This document shows positions 1 through 7,265 of a stretch of DNA of 64,000 bases, one piece after another. This stretch comes from an uncultured Clostridia bacterium (GTDB lineage Bacteria; Bacillota; Clostridia; Oscillospirales; Ruminococcaceae), in NCBI GenBank assembly GCA_945876755.1, contig CAMCPM010000002.1, positions 176,254 to 240,253 of the forward strand. Direction: 5' to 3'. The translations under genes and the position numbers were made by a program. The stretch's first letter is position 1. Every line of letters begins with the position of its first letter. The notes beneath the pieces are model-generated. The model did not search any database. It worked only from the letters and a program-made list of their open reading frames with translations, and had not been told where the DNA came from.

Positions 1-45
1 AATACGCATTACATAAAAATCTTAAAACCTTTTTTGAATAAGAAA

Positions 46-258
46 TCAATTTTCAATATCCTGCACCTCCGAAAAGTCAAAAACCTCTTCAATTGGAAGT
101 CCGAAATATTTTGATATTTTGTACGCCAGCACCAGCGACGCGGTGTACTTTTCACATTCCAGCGAGGTAATAGTCTGTCTTGTAACTCCTACTGCAAGAG
201 CAAGCTCTTCCTGAGAAATACGTTTTGCTTTCCGCAGCTCCTGAATTCTGGTTTTCAA
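46..258 (-). CDS. XRE-family helix-turn-helix regulator (YgzD-like)
   Basis: A 70-residue protein that is almost entirely one Cro/C1-type helix-turn-helix domain (about residues 3-57). The recognition region contains VTRQTITSLE, and the GLPIEEVFDF ending is typical of the small YgzD/YozG-like regulators of Firmicutes. It should bind DNA as a dimer in the cytoplasm; no ligand domain is present. A ribosome binding site (AAAGGAGG on the minus strand) precedes the start closely. Its promoter (302-330) is flanked by several copies of a CTTTGCA motif, which suggests autoregulation and possibly control of the divergent ABC ATPase gene. The family is clear; the target genes are inferred. Confidence 0.88.
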   Translation of the reverse strand: MKTRIQELRKAKRISQEELALAVGVTRQTITSLECEKYTASLVLAYKISKYFGLPIEEVFDFSEVQDIEN

Positions 259-301
259 AATTTTCCTCCTTTCAATAACTTTGCAAAGCTTACTTTACAT
301 A

Positions 302-330
302 AGTATAGCACGCTTTGCATAATTTGTCAA
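302..330 (-). promoter_or_regulatory. SigA-type promoter of the XRE gene with CTTTGCA repeats
   Basis: On the minus strand a perfect TTGACA (325-330) is followed by a 17-bp spacer and TATACT (302-307). GCTTTGCA occurs at 335-342 and again at 312-319 inside the spacer, 23 bp apart, and a 10-bp perfect palindrome CTTTGCAAAG lies at 279-288 between the promoter and the XRE start. This arrangement looks like operators for the XRE protein itself; binding is inferred. Confidence 0.7.
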
Positions 331-416
331 GCGTGCTTTGCAAAAAATATTATTTTTTTAATATAAATCCTGCTGTTTCGGGCAAAATAAAGAAAAAGCA
401 GAAAGGATTGATTTTA

Positions 417-1106
417 ATGCCGCTGATAGAACTCAGAAATATCACAAAGCTTTACGGTTCCGGGGAGAGCCAGGTTGCCGCGCTTGAGGACGTTTCACTT
501 ACCATAAACCGCGGAGAATTTGTTGCAATTGCAGGAGCGTCCGGGTCGGGAAAATCCACGTTAATGAACTTGCTTGGCTGTCTGGACATACAAACTTCGG
601 GAGAATACAAGCTTGACGGAATGACTGTAAATGAGCTTTCGGATAAAAAGCTTTCGCAGATACGCAACAGGGAAATAGGATTTATCTTTCAAAGCTTTAA
701 TCTTATTTCAGGTCTGACCGCAAAAGAAAATGTAGAGCTTCCGCTGATTTACCGCGGACTTTCTTCAAATACAAGAAACGAGCTTGCAGTTCATGCGCTG
801 CAAAAGGTTTCTCTTGGCAACCGGCTTAATCATTTTCCAAGGCAGATGTCGGGCGGTCAGCAGCAGAGGGTCGCAATAGCCCGTGCAATTGCCTCCGAGC
901 CTCCGGTCATACTTGCGGACGAGCCTACCGGCAATCTTGACAGCAAATGCGGCAGAGAGGTAATGCGTATCCTTTACGACCTGAATGCGCAGGGGAAAAC
1001 CGTTATCATTATTACACACGATGACAATGTAGCTGAACAGGCGGCAAGAACAATCCGCATTTCGGACGGACATGTTATTTCTGATATAAAACGTTCCTGT
1101 GGATAA
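417..1106 (+). CDS. ABC transporter ATP-binding protein (MacB/LolD-type)
   Basis: A 229-residue ABC ATPase of the family that drives MacB-like lipoprotein, peptide or drug export permeases. Walker A (GASGSGKST), the Q-loop, the signature (MSGGQQQRVAIARA), Walker B (VILADEPTGNLDS) and the switch histidine (IITHD) are all present, so it should be active. The ORF track starts at 315, but the ATG at 417 follows a GAAAGG ribosome binding site and gives the usual family N-terminus (MPLIELRNITKLYG). No permease or membrane-fusion protein follows: the next gene converges from the other strand. It is therefore an orphan ATPase, or its partners lie elsewhere. It is divergent from the XRE regulator, which may control it. 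Confidence 0.88.
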   Translation: MPLIELRNITKLYGSGESQVAALEDVSLTINRGEFVAIAGASGSGKSTLMNLLGCLDIQTSGEYKLDGMTVNELSDKKLSQIRNREIGFIFQSFNLISGLTAKENVELPLIYRGLSSNTRNELAVHALQKVSLGNRLNHFPRQMSGGQQQRVAIARAIASEPPVILADEPTGNLDSKCGREVMRILYDLNAQGKTVIIITHDDNVAEQAARTIRISDGHVISDIKRSCG

Positions 1107-1142
1107 AAAACAGCAGCCTATGTCAAAAGACATAAGCTGTTG
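1103..1142. terminator. Bidirectional intrinsic terminator
   Basis: A 14-bp stem (arms 1111-1124 and 1129-1142, two G-T type mismatches) with an AAAA loop lies between the convergent ABC and FecR/B-repeat genes. On the minus strand it is followed by a T6 run (complement of 1105-1110), so it mainly ends the minus-strand transcript. Confidence 0.75.
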
Positions 1143-1153
1143 TATATAATCTT

Positions 1154-2905
1154 TTATCCGTAATAAGCTGTAATTGTAATATCACTTGTTATGTTTTCAA
1201 GGCTCTTGTCCCAGCCAAGGAACTTATTTCCGTTGCTGTCGGTAATAGGCCAGTATGGAGGTGCGGCAGTTTCGCCGTCCTTTACCTTGACTGAGTAGAA
1301 CTGACCGTCAATTATAAATGTTACCGTGTGGTAGTTACTGTCGGCAAAAACAGCGGTAATGGTCGTATCCATAATAATATTGTCAAGCTGTCTGTCCCAG
1401 CCTACAAATCTGTTTCCGTCATTGTCGACAGATGGTATATACGGTGGAATAACAGAGCCGCCGTGATCGGCTTCAACAGTAAATGTATCACTGCCGATAA
1501 CAAATGTAACTGTATGTACGGCGCGTTCAAGAATAGCCGTAATTGTAATATCGGAAGTAATATTTGTATATTCTTTGTCCCAGCCTTTGAAAATATAACC
1601 CTCGATATTGAGCGTTGTGGGCAGATCGGCAGATTTGCCGTGTTCAACAAGTATAGTGTTAGACTTGTTTCCGATAACAACTGTAACCGTATGCATCAGT
1701 GTTTCGTTTGTTGTTGTCTCGTCGGAAATAATTTCGCTGAACATTGCTTTGATAATTCTGTCCTCGGTAACATTTTCAAACGAACCGTCCCAGCCGATAA
1801 ATGTCAGACCTTCAATATCGGGGTCTGCCGGCTTTTCGGCATTCTGCCCGTGAAGAACCTCCTGAATAGTTTCTTCACTGTCAATAATAATGGTAACGGT
1901 ATGATAGGTATTGTTTGAAGCAGTAACAGTTGTAGTAGATTCGGTTGTGGTTGCGGGAGGAGCTGTGGTAACCACCGGAGCTGCGGTAGTCGTGTGACCG
2001 GGAAGTGTTGTTTCGGTCGGAGGAGGTGCGGTAGTTACAACAGGTTCGGCTGTCTGTATCATATCGGAATTATCAATTCCGTCGGAAGCTGTTGTTTCTG
2101 TCGGTTCTGTGACCTGCTCATCAACGGAAATACCGTCGCTGTCATCTGATTTGGTATCATAAACGGCTTTCAGTTCAGCTGCGGTGTAAGGGAAATCCTC
2201 GCCGATAATTGCGGCAATTGTGAGCAGAGTTTTCAAGTCAAATGCAGTAAGCTCGTTCAGGTCGATATCAAGGTTTAGTGCTTCAAATGAAGGACCGTCC
2301 TCAGAAACTACGCGTCCCCATTTTTTCTGTATCTGCAATTCGGCATTGTTTACCGGATTTCCGAGCGCATCGTAAAGCTGTATCTCACTGCTGCCCATAA
2401 ACGTGTATAAATCTGTATATGACATAAATTCATTGGTTGAATATGAGATCTTTGAAACGCTTTCAGCGGTAGTTATCAGCGAATCTGCTGTTCGGAGCTT
2501 AATTGAAGAGTGATCCTTATCCGCAAAATTTGCAATAACCGAACCGTTCCTTAGGAAAATCTCACCGTCGCTTTTGCCGTTGAATTCGCTCGATATCACA
2601 AGCTGAGTGTTTGCGTCGGCAACAAGATAATTCTTTTCGGAATTTTTCTTTCCCTTATAAGCAAGCGTACATGAGGATTTTTCTCCGATTGTGATGACAT
2701 CGCCGTTTTTAAGAATGTCTCCGCTTACGGGGGCGGTCACGTTATCCGAATTTGTAACGCTTACGCTTCCGTAAACCGAAGTTATGTACAGTCCGTAATC
2801 GGAAGAAAAACCTCCCGTAACGACAATTAATGTAGCAATAATTGCAATAACGGCGCAGCCTCCCAGAATAATGGGTACTTTAAAATTTCTTAAAAAATCT
2901 TTCAT
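1154..2905 (-). CDS. Membrane-anchored FecR-like protein with four InlB-type B-repeats
   Basis: About 583 residues. A short cytoplasmic start and one membrane helix (about residues 10-32) are followed by a FecR-like beta domain exposed outside the cell (about 37-145; features such as LKNGDVITIGE and GSVIANF). A Thr/Pro/Glu-rich linker (about 265-335) leads to four tandem Listeria-Bacteroides/InlB B-repeats, each opening with HTVT and carrying a GWD core, up to the C-terminus. B-repeats usually act as rigid stalks or adhesive modules; no LPXTG signal is present, so the N-terminal helix is the anchor. The ORF-track start at 3016 would overlap the upstream gene by 74 bp. The ATG at 2905 gives a normal N-terminus, but its AGGAG lies about 26 nt upstream with a 7-bp hairpin between; an in-frame TTG at 2914 is an alternative. 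It is paralogous to and co-oriented with the next gene. Its binding partner is unknown. Confidence 0.75.
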   Translation of the reverse strand: MKDFLRNFKVPIILGGCAVIAIIATLIVVTGGFSSDYGLYITSVYGSVSVTNSDNVTAPVSGDILKNGDVITIGEKSSCTLAYKGKKNSEKNYLVADANTQLVISSEFNGKSDGEIFLRNGSVIANFADKDHSSIKLRTADSLITTAESVSKISYSTNEFMSYTDLYTFMGSSEIQLYDALGNPVNNAELQIQKKWGRVVSEDGPSFEALNLDIDLNELTAFDLKTLLTIAAIIGEDFPYTAAELKAVYDTKSDDSDGISVDEQVTEPTETTASDGIDNSDMIQTAEPVVTTAPPPTETTLPGHTTTAAPVVTTAPPATTTESTTTVTASNNTYHTVTIIIDSEETIQEVLHGQNAEKPADPDIEGLTFIGWDGSFENVTEDRIIKAMFSEIISDETTTNETLMHTVTVVIGNKSNTILVEHGKSADLPTTLNIEGYIFKGWDKEYTNITSDITITAILERAVHTVTFVIGSDTFTVEADHGGSVIPPYIPSVDNDGNRFVGWDRQLDNIIMDTTITAVFADSNYHTVTFIIDGQFYSVKVKDGETAAPPYWPITDSNGNKFLGWDKSLENITSDITITAYYG

Positions 2906-2913
2906 GGCAATCA

Positions 2914-2931
2914 AAGCCGGAAACGGCTTTT
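2914..2931 (-). promoter_or_regulatory. Hairpin between the ribosome binding site and the start of the B-repeat gene
   Basis: On the minus strand an AAAGCCG-TTTC-CGGCTTT stem-loop (7 bp) sits directly between AAGGAG and the start codon. Folding would shorten the effective distance between ribosome binding site and start, so it may tune translation of the second gene relative to the first. Confidence 0.4.
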
Positions 2932-2942
2932 CTCCTTTCAGT

Positions 2943-4025
2943 TTAATCTTGTATTGCGGAAGAGCTTCCTGTAACGGAGCTTTCCGGCTCTTCGGTAAAC
3001 CAGTCGTCATAGTCATCGGTGCCGGTGTTTGAGTTTCCGGTCAATTCCCACCATTTAACTCCCGAATATGTCGTGTATTCATGAGTCTGCTGAGTCGTTC
3101 TCAGGGTATCGAATGATGATGTTTCCGGTTCGGGTTCAGTTACGGGAACTGTTGTTGAAGTTGTTTCCGAAACGGTTGTTGTGACAGCTGGAGAGCTTTC
3201 TGTTGTTTCTGTGGAAGCCTCTGTCATTGTTTCAAGCCTGCGCTGTTCGTCTTTCACGGCTTTATATGCCAGATTTATTTCTTCTGCCGAGTATGCAAGC
3301 TTGGTTTCCGTACCTGCTTTTATCAGTTCGCCGAGAGTTGTGCTGCTTAACGAAAGCAGGTCAAAGCTGTAATTAAGATAGCCGTACTTGCAAAGCTTTT
3401 CCGAGGTCAGCATCTGTGCTCCTGTGCGTTCCATAAGTATCATAGGCAGGTCAAACGGCTGCTTGTCTATATCGTAAAGCTGCAGCGTTACTGTTCCGTC
3501 AAAGTTCTGAACTTCGGTAACCATTACATTTTCGTACCCCATGTATTCGCTTTTCAAATCAAATGAAGCACGGAAAACAGTTCCGCGCACCGAAACGGTG
3601 CTGTTTGGGGTCTTGAGAACAAAGGACGCATTTTTTTTCAGCTCGTTGTTGAGCTGGCAAATTGCAGAGCCTTTAGTAAGATTTACCGAAATATCGCCTT
3701 TGGAAGCAGTATCGGTAAAATATATGTACAGCGAAGAATCAGGCTCGACAGTGACATATTTGTCATCGTCAATACTGATCCTGAGAGTGCAGTTTTTGTC
3801 AGTGGTGATAACGTCGCCGCTTTTAAGTCTGGAGTTAAGGTCTGCATTATATTTTTTTCCGTCCCTGCTGATATAAGCGCTGCCTTTAATGCTTGTGACA
3901 ATAAGCTGCCTTGTTACATCTCCGCCGAAGTATAAGCTGATGACAACAGCGCCTGCAAGTATCATAAGTATAGTTATCAAGCCTATTAAAATAAGCTTTA
4001 GATTTTCAGAAAGGATTTTTATCAA
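2943..4025 (-). CDS. Membrane-anchored FecR-like domain protein
   Basis: About 360 residues. One membrane helix at about 9-31 (LILIGLITILMILAGAVVI) is followed by a FecR-like beta-roll (about 40-150, with SGDVITT and VRGTVF) and then a Ser/Thr/Glu-rich low-complexity tail containing TTTVSETTSTTVPVT. The protein probably faces the cell surface. FecR domains are best known from TonB/sigma-factor signalling, but in Firmicutes they occur in anchored surface proteins without a sigma partner, and none is seen here. The best start is a TTG at 4025, seven bases after AGGTGG; the ORF-track start at 4100 has no ribosome binding site and lies upstream of the predicted transcription start. It is the first gene of a two-gene unit with the B-repeat paralogue. 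Function is not known. Confidence 0.75.
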   Translation of the reverse strand: MIKILSENLKLILIGLITILMILAGAVVISLYFGGDVTRQLIVTSIKGSAYISRDGKKYNADLNSRLKSGDVITTDKNCTLRISIDDDKYVTVEPDSSLYIYFTDTASKGDISVNLTKGSAICQLNNELKKNASFVLKTPNSTVSVRGTVFRASFDLKSEYMGYENVMVTEVQNFDGTVTLQLYDIDKQPFDLPMILMERTGAQMLTSEKLCKYGYLNYSFDLLSLSSTTLGELIKAGTETKLAYSAEEINLAYKAVKDEQRRLETMTEASTETTESSPAVTTTVSETTSTTVPVTEPEPETSSFDTLRTTQQTHEYTTYSGVKWWELTGNSNTGTDDYDDWFTEEPESSVTGSSSAIQD

Positions 4026-4071
4026 GGCACAGCCACCTTTCCATACCGATGTGTATACATAACTATTATAC

Positions 4072-4100
4072 ATTATATCACATAACCTGCTTTTTGTCAA
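4072..4100 (-). promoter_or_regulatory. Consensus promoter of the FecR-like gene pair
   Basis: On the minus strand TTGACA (4095-4100), a 17-bp spacer and TATAAT (4072-4077), a full SigA consensus. It is divergent from the promoter of the HD-domain gene. Confidence 0.8.
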
Positions 4101-4133
4101 AGCATTTTGTCGATTTTCAGCAAATCATCACAA

Positions 4134-4162
4134 TTGACGTTTTGGGAAATATATGCTATAAT
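4134..4162 (+). promoter_or_regulatory. Promoter of the HD-domain gene
   Basis: TTGACG (4134-4139), 17-bp spacer, TATAAT (4157-4162), 38 nt before the start codon. Confidence 0.78.
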
Positions 4163-4199
4163 TTTCTAACTGAAGTAATACTGAAAGGGAAATATTTGT

Positions 4200-4868
4200 A
4201 TGAGCAGTGTAGTAACTTATAAATATATAAAACAAAATCCTGATATACACACATATATAAAGAATGCCGATGCAGCTGTTGAGGTGCAGGGATATACCGA
4301 GCATTCCTTTGCTCATGTAGAGAAAACGGCAGTCTCTGTCGAAATGATTTTGTCAACGCTGAATTACGGAGAAAGAACTGTCGAACTTGGAAAAATCGCA
4401 GCGTATCTTCACGATATCGGAAACGTCATAAACCGTGTTGACCATGCTCAAAGCGGAGCTGTAATGGCTTTCCGCCTGCTTGATAATCTTAATATGCCGG
4501 CAGACGAAATATGCGCTATAATTTCAGCAATCGGAAATCACGATGAGTCCACGGCACAGCCTATCAACGCAATTTCTGCGGCGCTTATCATAGCTGATAA
4601 AACCGACGTCCGCAGAAGCCGTGTAAGAAACGCCGATATGATGAGCTTTGACATACACGACAGAGTGAACTATGCCGTAGAAAAATCCGAGCTGTTTTTC
4701 AGTGAGGATAAAACTGCGATAATTCTCGAACTTGAAATTGACAATAATATTTCGTCAGTTATGGAATATTTTGAAATTTTCCTTCAGCGTATGCTTCTTT
4801 GCAAGCGTTCTGCGGAATTCCTCGGAGTGAAATTCAAGCTTCGTATAAACGGCAGCTATATTATTTAA
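4200..4868 (+). CDS. HD-domain metal-dependent phosphohydrolase
   Basis: A 222-residue cytoplasmic HD-domain protein. The metal-binding pattern is visible as HSFAHVEKT, then AAYLHDIGN (the HD pair), a later GNHDES and finally IIADKTDVRRSR. Proteins of this type hydrolyse nucleotides or phosphorylated small molecules; the substrate cannot be read from the sequence. The start follows GAAAGGG. Its stop codon interlocks with that of the convergent gene: both stops share the sequence TTAA at 4865-4868. It appears monocistronic. Confidence 0.82.
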   Translation: MSSVVTYKYIKQNPDIHTYIKNADAAVEVQGYTEHSFAHVEKTAVSVEMILSTLNYGERTVELGKIAAYLHDIGNVINRVDHAQSGAVMAFRLLDNLNMPADEICAIISAIGNHDESTAQPINAISAALIIADKTDVRRSRVRNADMMSFDIHDRVNYAVEKSELFFSEDKTAIILELEIDNNISSVMEYFEIFLQRMLLCKRSAEFLGVKFKLRINGSYII

Positions 4869-5665
4869 CCCATGCCGTAGGTCTGAACAACTTCAAACAG
4901 CTCGCTTCGGAGAATATCATCGGGAGTAACTATCAGACCTTGATTTGAGTCTATGTCATAGCCGTGGGCAGCGTAGGCAAGCCATACAAGATGAGCGCAC
5001 TGAGTTCCTGCCGCAAGTTCAAGCTCACTGTATTTTGCAGGAAATATCCCGATAGTGGCTTTATAGGGGATGTTGCATAAATGATCCATTGCGGAGCGTG
5101 CTATTTCGGCACGCTCTTTTTTTGAAACGCCTTTCAGCCTGAGCACCGCAAAGTTCGGATAATGCGTCCACTTGCTAATGTCCTGAGTTTTGGAATTTTT
5201 TCCGATAACGACTGCTTCAAGAGTAATTCCGTTTTCGGCGTCAACGACTATGGCGGCATGACCGTTCCGCCAGCTTAAAACGTGGGAGGAATTTGTAATA
5301 AGTATATCGCCGTCCTCAAGAGGAGCAAGGATTATCGGACTGTTCTCGACTCGTTCTTCAAATGAAACAGGGGAGTTCATACGGCAGGTGAAATCAACGC
5401 CGGCATAGCGGCTGTTCTGATATTCCAGAAGCTTATTCGGGTTTTCAATAGCGTTTACAGCCGACCTGCCGAGTCCGGTCTGGTTGTAAATAAAGCGGTA
5501 ATCTTCATCGGAATAATTTTCACGGCTTTTCAGCAAGATATAAGATAGATCTGCCCTTTTATAAAGCGGAGGAGTATACGCCAGAGGCTCAATATAAAAA
5601 AGCGACGCCATGTATGTGGAAATTATTCCATATATAATACAAATCAGAAATACAATTTTTTTCAT
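4865..5665 (-). CDS. Anchored permuted papain-like cysteine hydrolase (YiiX/C92-like)
   Basis: About 266 residues. An N-terminal hydrophobic segment (about 3-25) would anchor or export the protein. The order of motifs, His first (NGHAAIVVDAENG) and Cys later (GTQCAHLVWLAYAAHG), is that of permuted NlpC/P60-type hydrolases such as YiiX/YebB, which cleave amide or ester bonds in peptidoglycan peptides or lipids. GDILITNSSHVLSW precedes the catalytic His as in that family. The ORF track begins at 5671, but GGAG lies only 2 nt from that ATG and 8 nt from the in-frame ATG at 5665, which is preferred. The gene converges on the HD protein with overlapping stop codons. The substrate is unknown. Confidence 0.68.
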   Translation of the reverse strand: MKKIVFLICIIYGIISTYMASLFYIEPLAYTPPLYKRADLSYILLKSRENYSDEDYRFIYNQTGLGRSAVNAIENPNKLLEYQNSRYAGVDFTCRMNSPVSFEERVENSPIILAPLEDGDILITNSSHVLSWRNGHAAIVVDAENGITLEAVVIGKNSKTQDISKWTHYPNFAVLRLKGVSKKERAEIARSAMDHLCNIPYKATIGIFPAKYSELELAAGTQCAHLVWLAYAAHGYDIDSNQGLIVTPDDILRSELFEVVQTYGMG

Positions 5666-5721
5666 TGACATTTCTCCAAGTTCCTGCGTAAAAATATATT
5701 TATATTATCTGTATTTGAAGC

Positions 5722-5754
5722 AAAAAAATCCCCGGAAAGAATATTCTTCCCGGG
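5722..5754 (-). terminator. Intrinsic terminator after spoIVA
   Basis: A near-perfect GC-rich palindrome, CCCGG-AAAGAATATTCTT-CCCGGG (5731-5754), followed on the minus strand by T7 (complement of 5722-5728). It ends the sipL-spoIVA transcript. Confidence 0.85.
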
Positions 5755-5761
5755 TCTTGCA

Positions 5762-7240
5762 TTAAAGTATAAAGCAGATAAGTCCGCCGCAGCCCTCGTT
5801 GATAATGCGCTCCAGCGTTTCCTGCAATTTTAGGCGGGCGTCAACAGGCATACGGTAAAGCTTGTTGTGCAGTCCTTCGTTTACAAGCTCGTGCAGGGAT
5901 TTTCCGAAAATGTTTGATTCCCAGATTTTCTGGGGACTTTCCTCAAACTCTTTCAGCAGGTACATGACAAGCTCCTCGGATTGCTTTTCCGAACCGACAA
6001 TAGGACTTACCTCGGTCACGATATCTGCCTTCATCATATGGATAGACGGAGCAGACGCTTTCAGGCGGACTCCGTATTTTCCGCCCTGCTTCACGATCTC
6101 AGGCTCTTCGAGAGAAAGCTCGTCGATAGTAGGCATTACAATGCCGTAGCCTGTCGCTTCGACTTCGGAAAGAGCATTTTCGATTTTTTCATACTTTTTC
6201 TTAACAGCAGTCAAATCTTTAAGCAGCGGCATAAGGTCGCTTTCGCCGTTTATCTCTATTCCTGTTTCCTCGCCAAGTATTTTAAAGAAAAGATTGCTTT
6301 GCAGGTCAACGCATATTTCGGCGCTGCCTTTTCCAAGATCTATGCCGGAAATCAATGCACGGCTTATGTTTTCGCAGTCTGAAATACTGTCCGCAACACC
6401 GTCTATGTCACGGACGTACCTGACGTTTTCCGCAGCTGCACGGATACTGTCAAAAACGTTGCTTTTAAGCCAGTGTCCCTTTGCAAGACCTGTTATCCAC
6501 TTTGGCATACAGATATTGATCTCCTTAACGGGAAATGCGTAAAGTACCTGCTTTAATATACTGTTAATGCTTTCCTCGTCAAGATCAACGCAGTTTACGG
6601 GAATTACGGGCGTTTTATATTTTTCCGAAAGTTCAGAAGCAAGCCTTTTTGCCTCCGCCGAGTCGGGATAAACACAGTTAAGAAGCACCACAAACGGCTT
6701 GTTTATGGAATTGAGTTCGTTTATCACACGCTGTTCGGCTTCTTCGTATTCTTCTCTCGGGATATCGGAAATGCTGCCGTCGGTAGTTATCACCAGTCCT
6801 ATCGTGGAATGGTCCTGAATGACCTTTCGTGTTCCGACTTCTGCTGCCATAGCAAACGGTATCTCCTCCTCAAACCAAGGAGTAATTACCATTCTCGGAG
6901 CCTCGTTTTCGATATATCCTATTGCGCTTGGTACGATATATCCCACGCAGTCTATCATTCTTACATTGAAGCGAGCCTTGTCGCCGATGGTTACTTCAAC
7001 CGCTTCTTCGGGAATAAATTTCGGCTCGGTAGTCATAATGGTTTTTCCCGCTGCCGACTGTGGAAGCTCGTCAACGGCACGCTCACGCCTGTAATCGCTT
7101 GAAATATTCGGGATAACAAGCTGTTCCATAAATTTTTTGATAAAGGTTGACTTTCCCGTGCGGACGGGTCCCACAACACCGATATAAATATCGCCGTCGG
7201 TACGTTTCGCTATATCGCAGTAAATATCATTGTTTGTCAT
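5762..7240 (-). CDS. spoIVA: Stage IV sporulation protein A, spore coat morphogenetic ATPase
   Basis: A 492-residue SpoIVA of the usual length. The N-terminal TRAFAC-type ATPase domain shows Walker A (GVVGPVRTGKSTF), the conserved DELPQSAAGKTIMTTEPKF segment and DCVGY. The C-terminal segment that contacts the forespore membrane is conserved (ETLERIINEGCGGLI). In Bacillus and Clostridioides, SpoIVA is made in the mother cell, polymerises with ATP hydrolysis on the outer forespore membrane and forms the platform for coat assembly. Directly upstream (25-bp gap) is a SipL-like gene whose product is its known partner in clostridia. Expression is expected to depend on sigma E, but no clear sigma E box was identified. 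Confidence 0.97.
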   Translation of the reverse strand: MTNNDIYCDIAKRTDGDIYIGVVGPVRTGKSTFIKKFMEQLVIPNISSDYRRERAVDELPQSAAGKTIMTTEPKFIPEEAVEVTIGDKARFNVRMIDCVGYIVPSAIGYIENEAPRMVITPWFEEEIPFAMAAEVGTRKVIQDHSTIGLVITTDGSISDIPREEYEEAEQRVINELNSINKPFVVLLNCVYPDSAEAKRLASELSEKYKTPVIPVNCVDLDEESINSILKQVLYAFPVKEINICMPKWITGLAKGHWLKSNVFDSIRAAAENVRYVRDIDGVADSISDCENISRALISGIDLGKGSAEICVDLQSNLFFKILGEETGIEINGESDLMPLLKDLTAVKKKYEKIENALSEVEATGYGIVMPTIDELSLEEPEIVKQGGKYGVRLKASAPSIHMMKADIVTEVSPIVGSEKQSEELVMYLLKEFEESPQKIWESNIFGKSLHELVNEGLHNKLYRMPVDARLKLQETLERIINEGCGGLICFIL

Positions 7241-7265
7241 TACGGTATACCTCCATTAAACTTTT

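Noticed and set aside
1328-1918. 196-codon plus-strand ORF inside the B-repeat gene
   Set aside because: Shadow of the repeats on the opposite strand; the minus-strand frame has a membrane helix, FecR head and four B-repeats.
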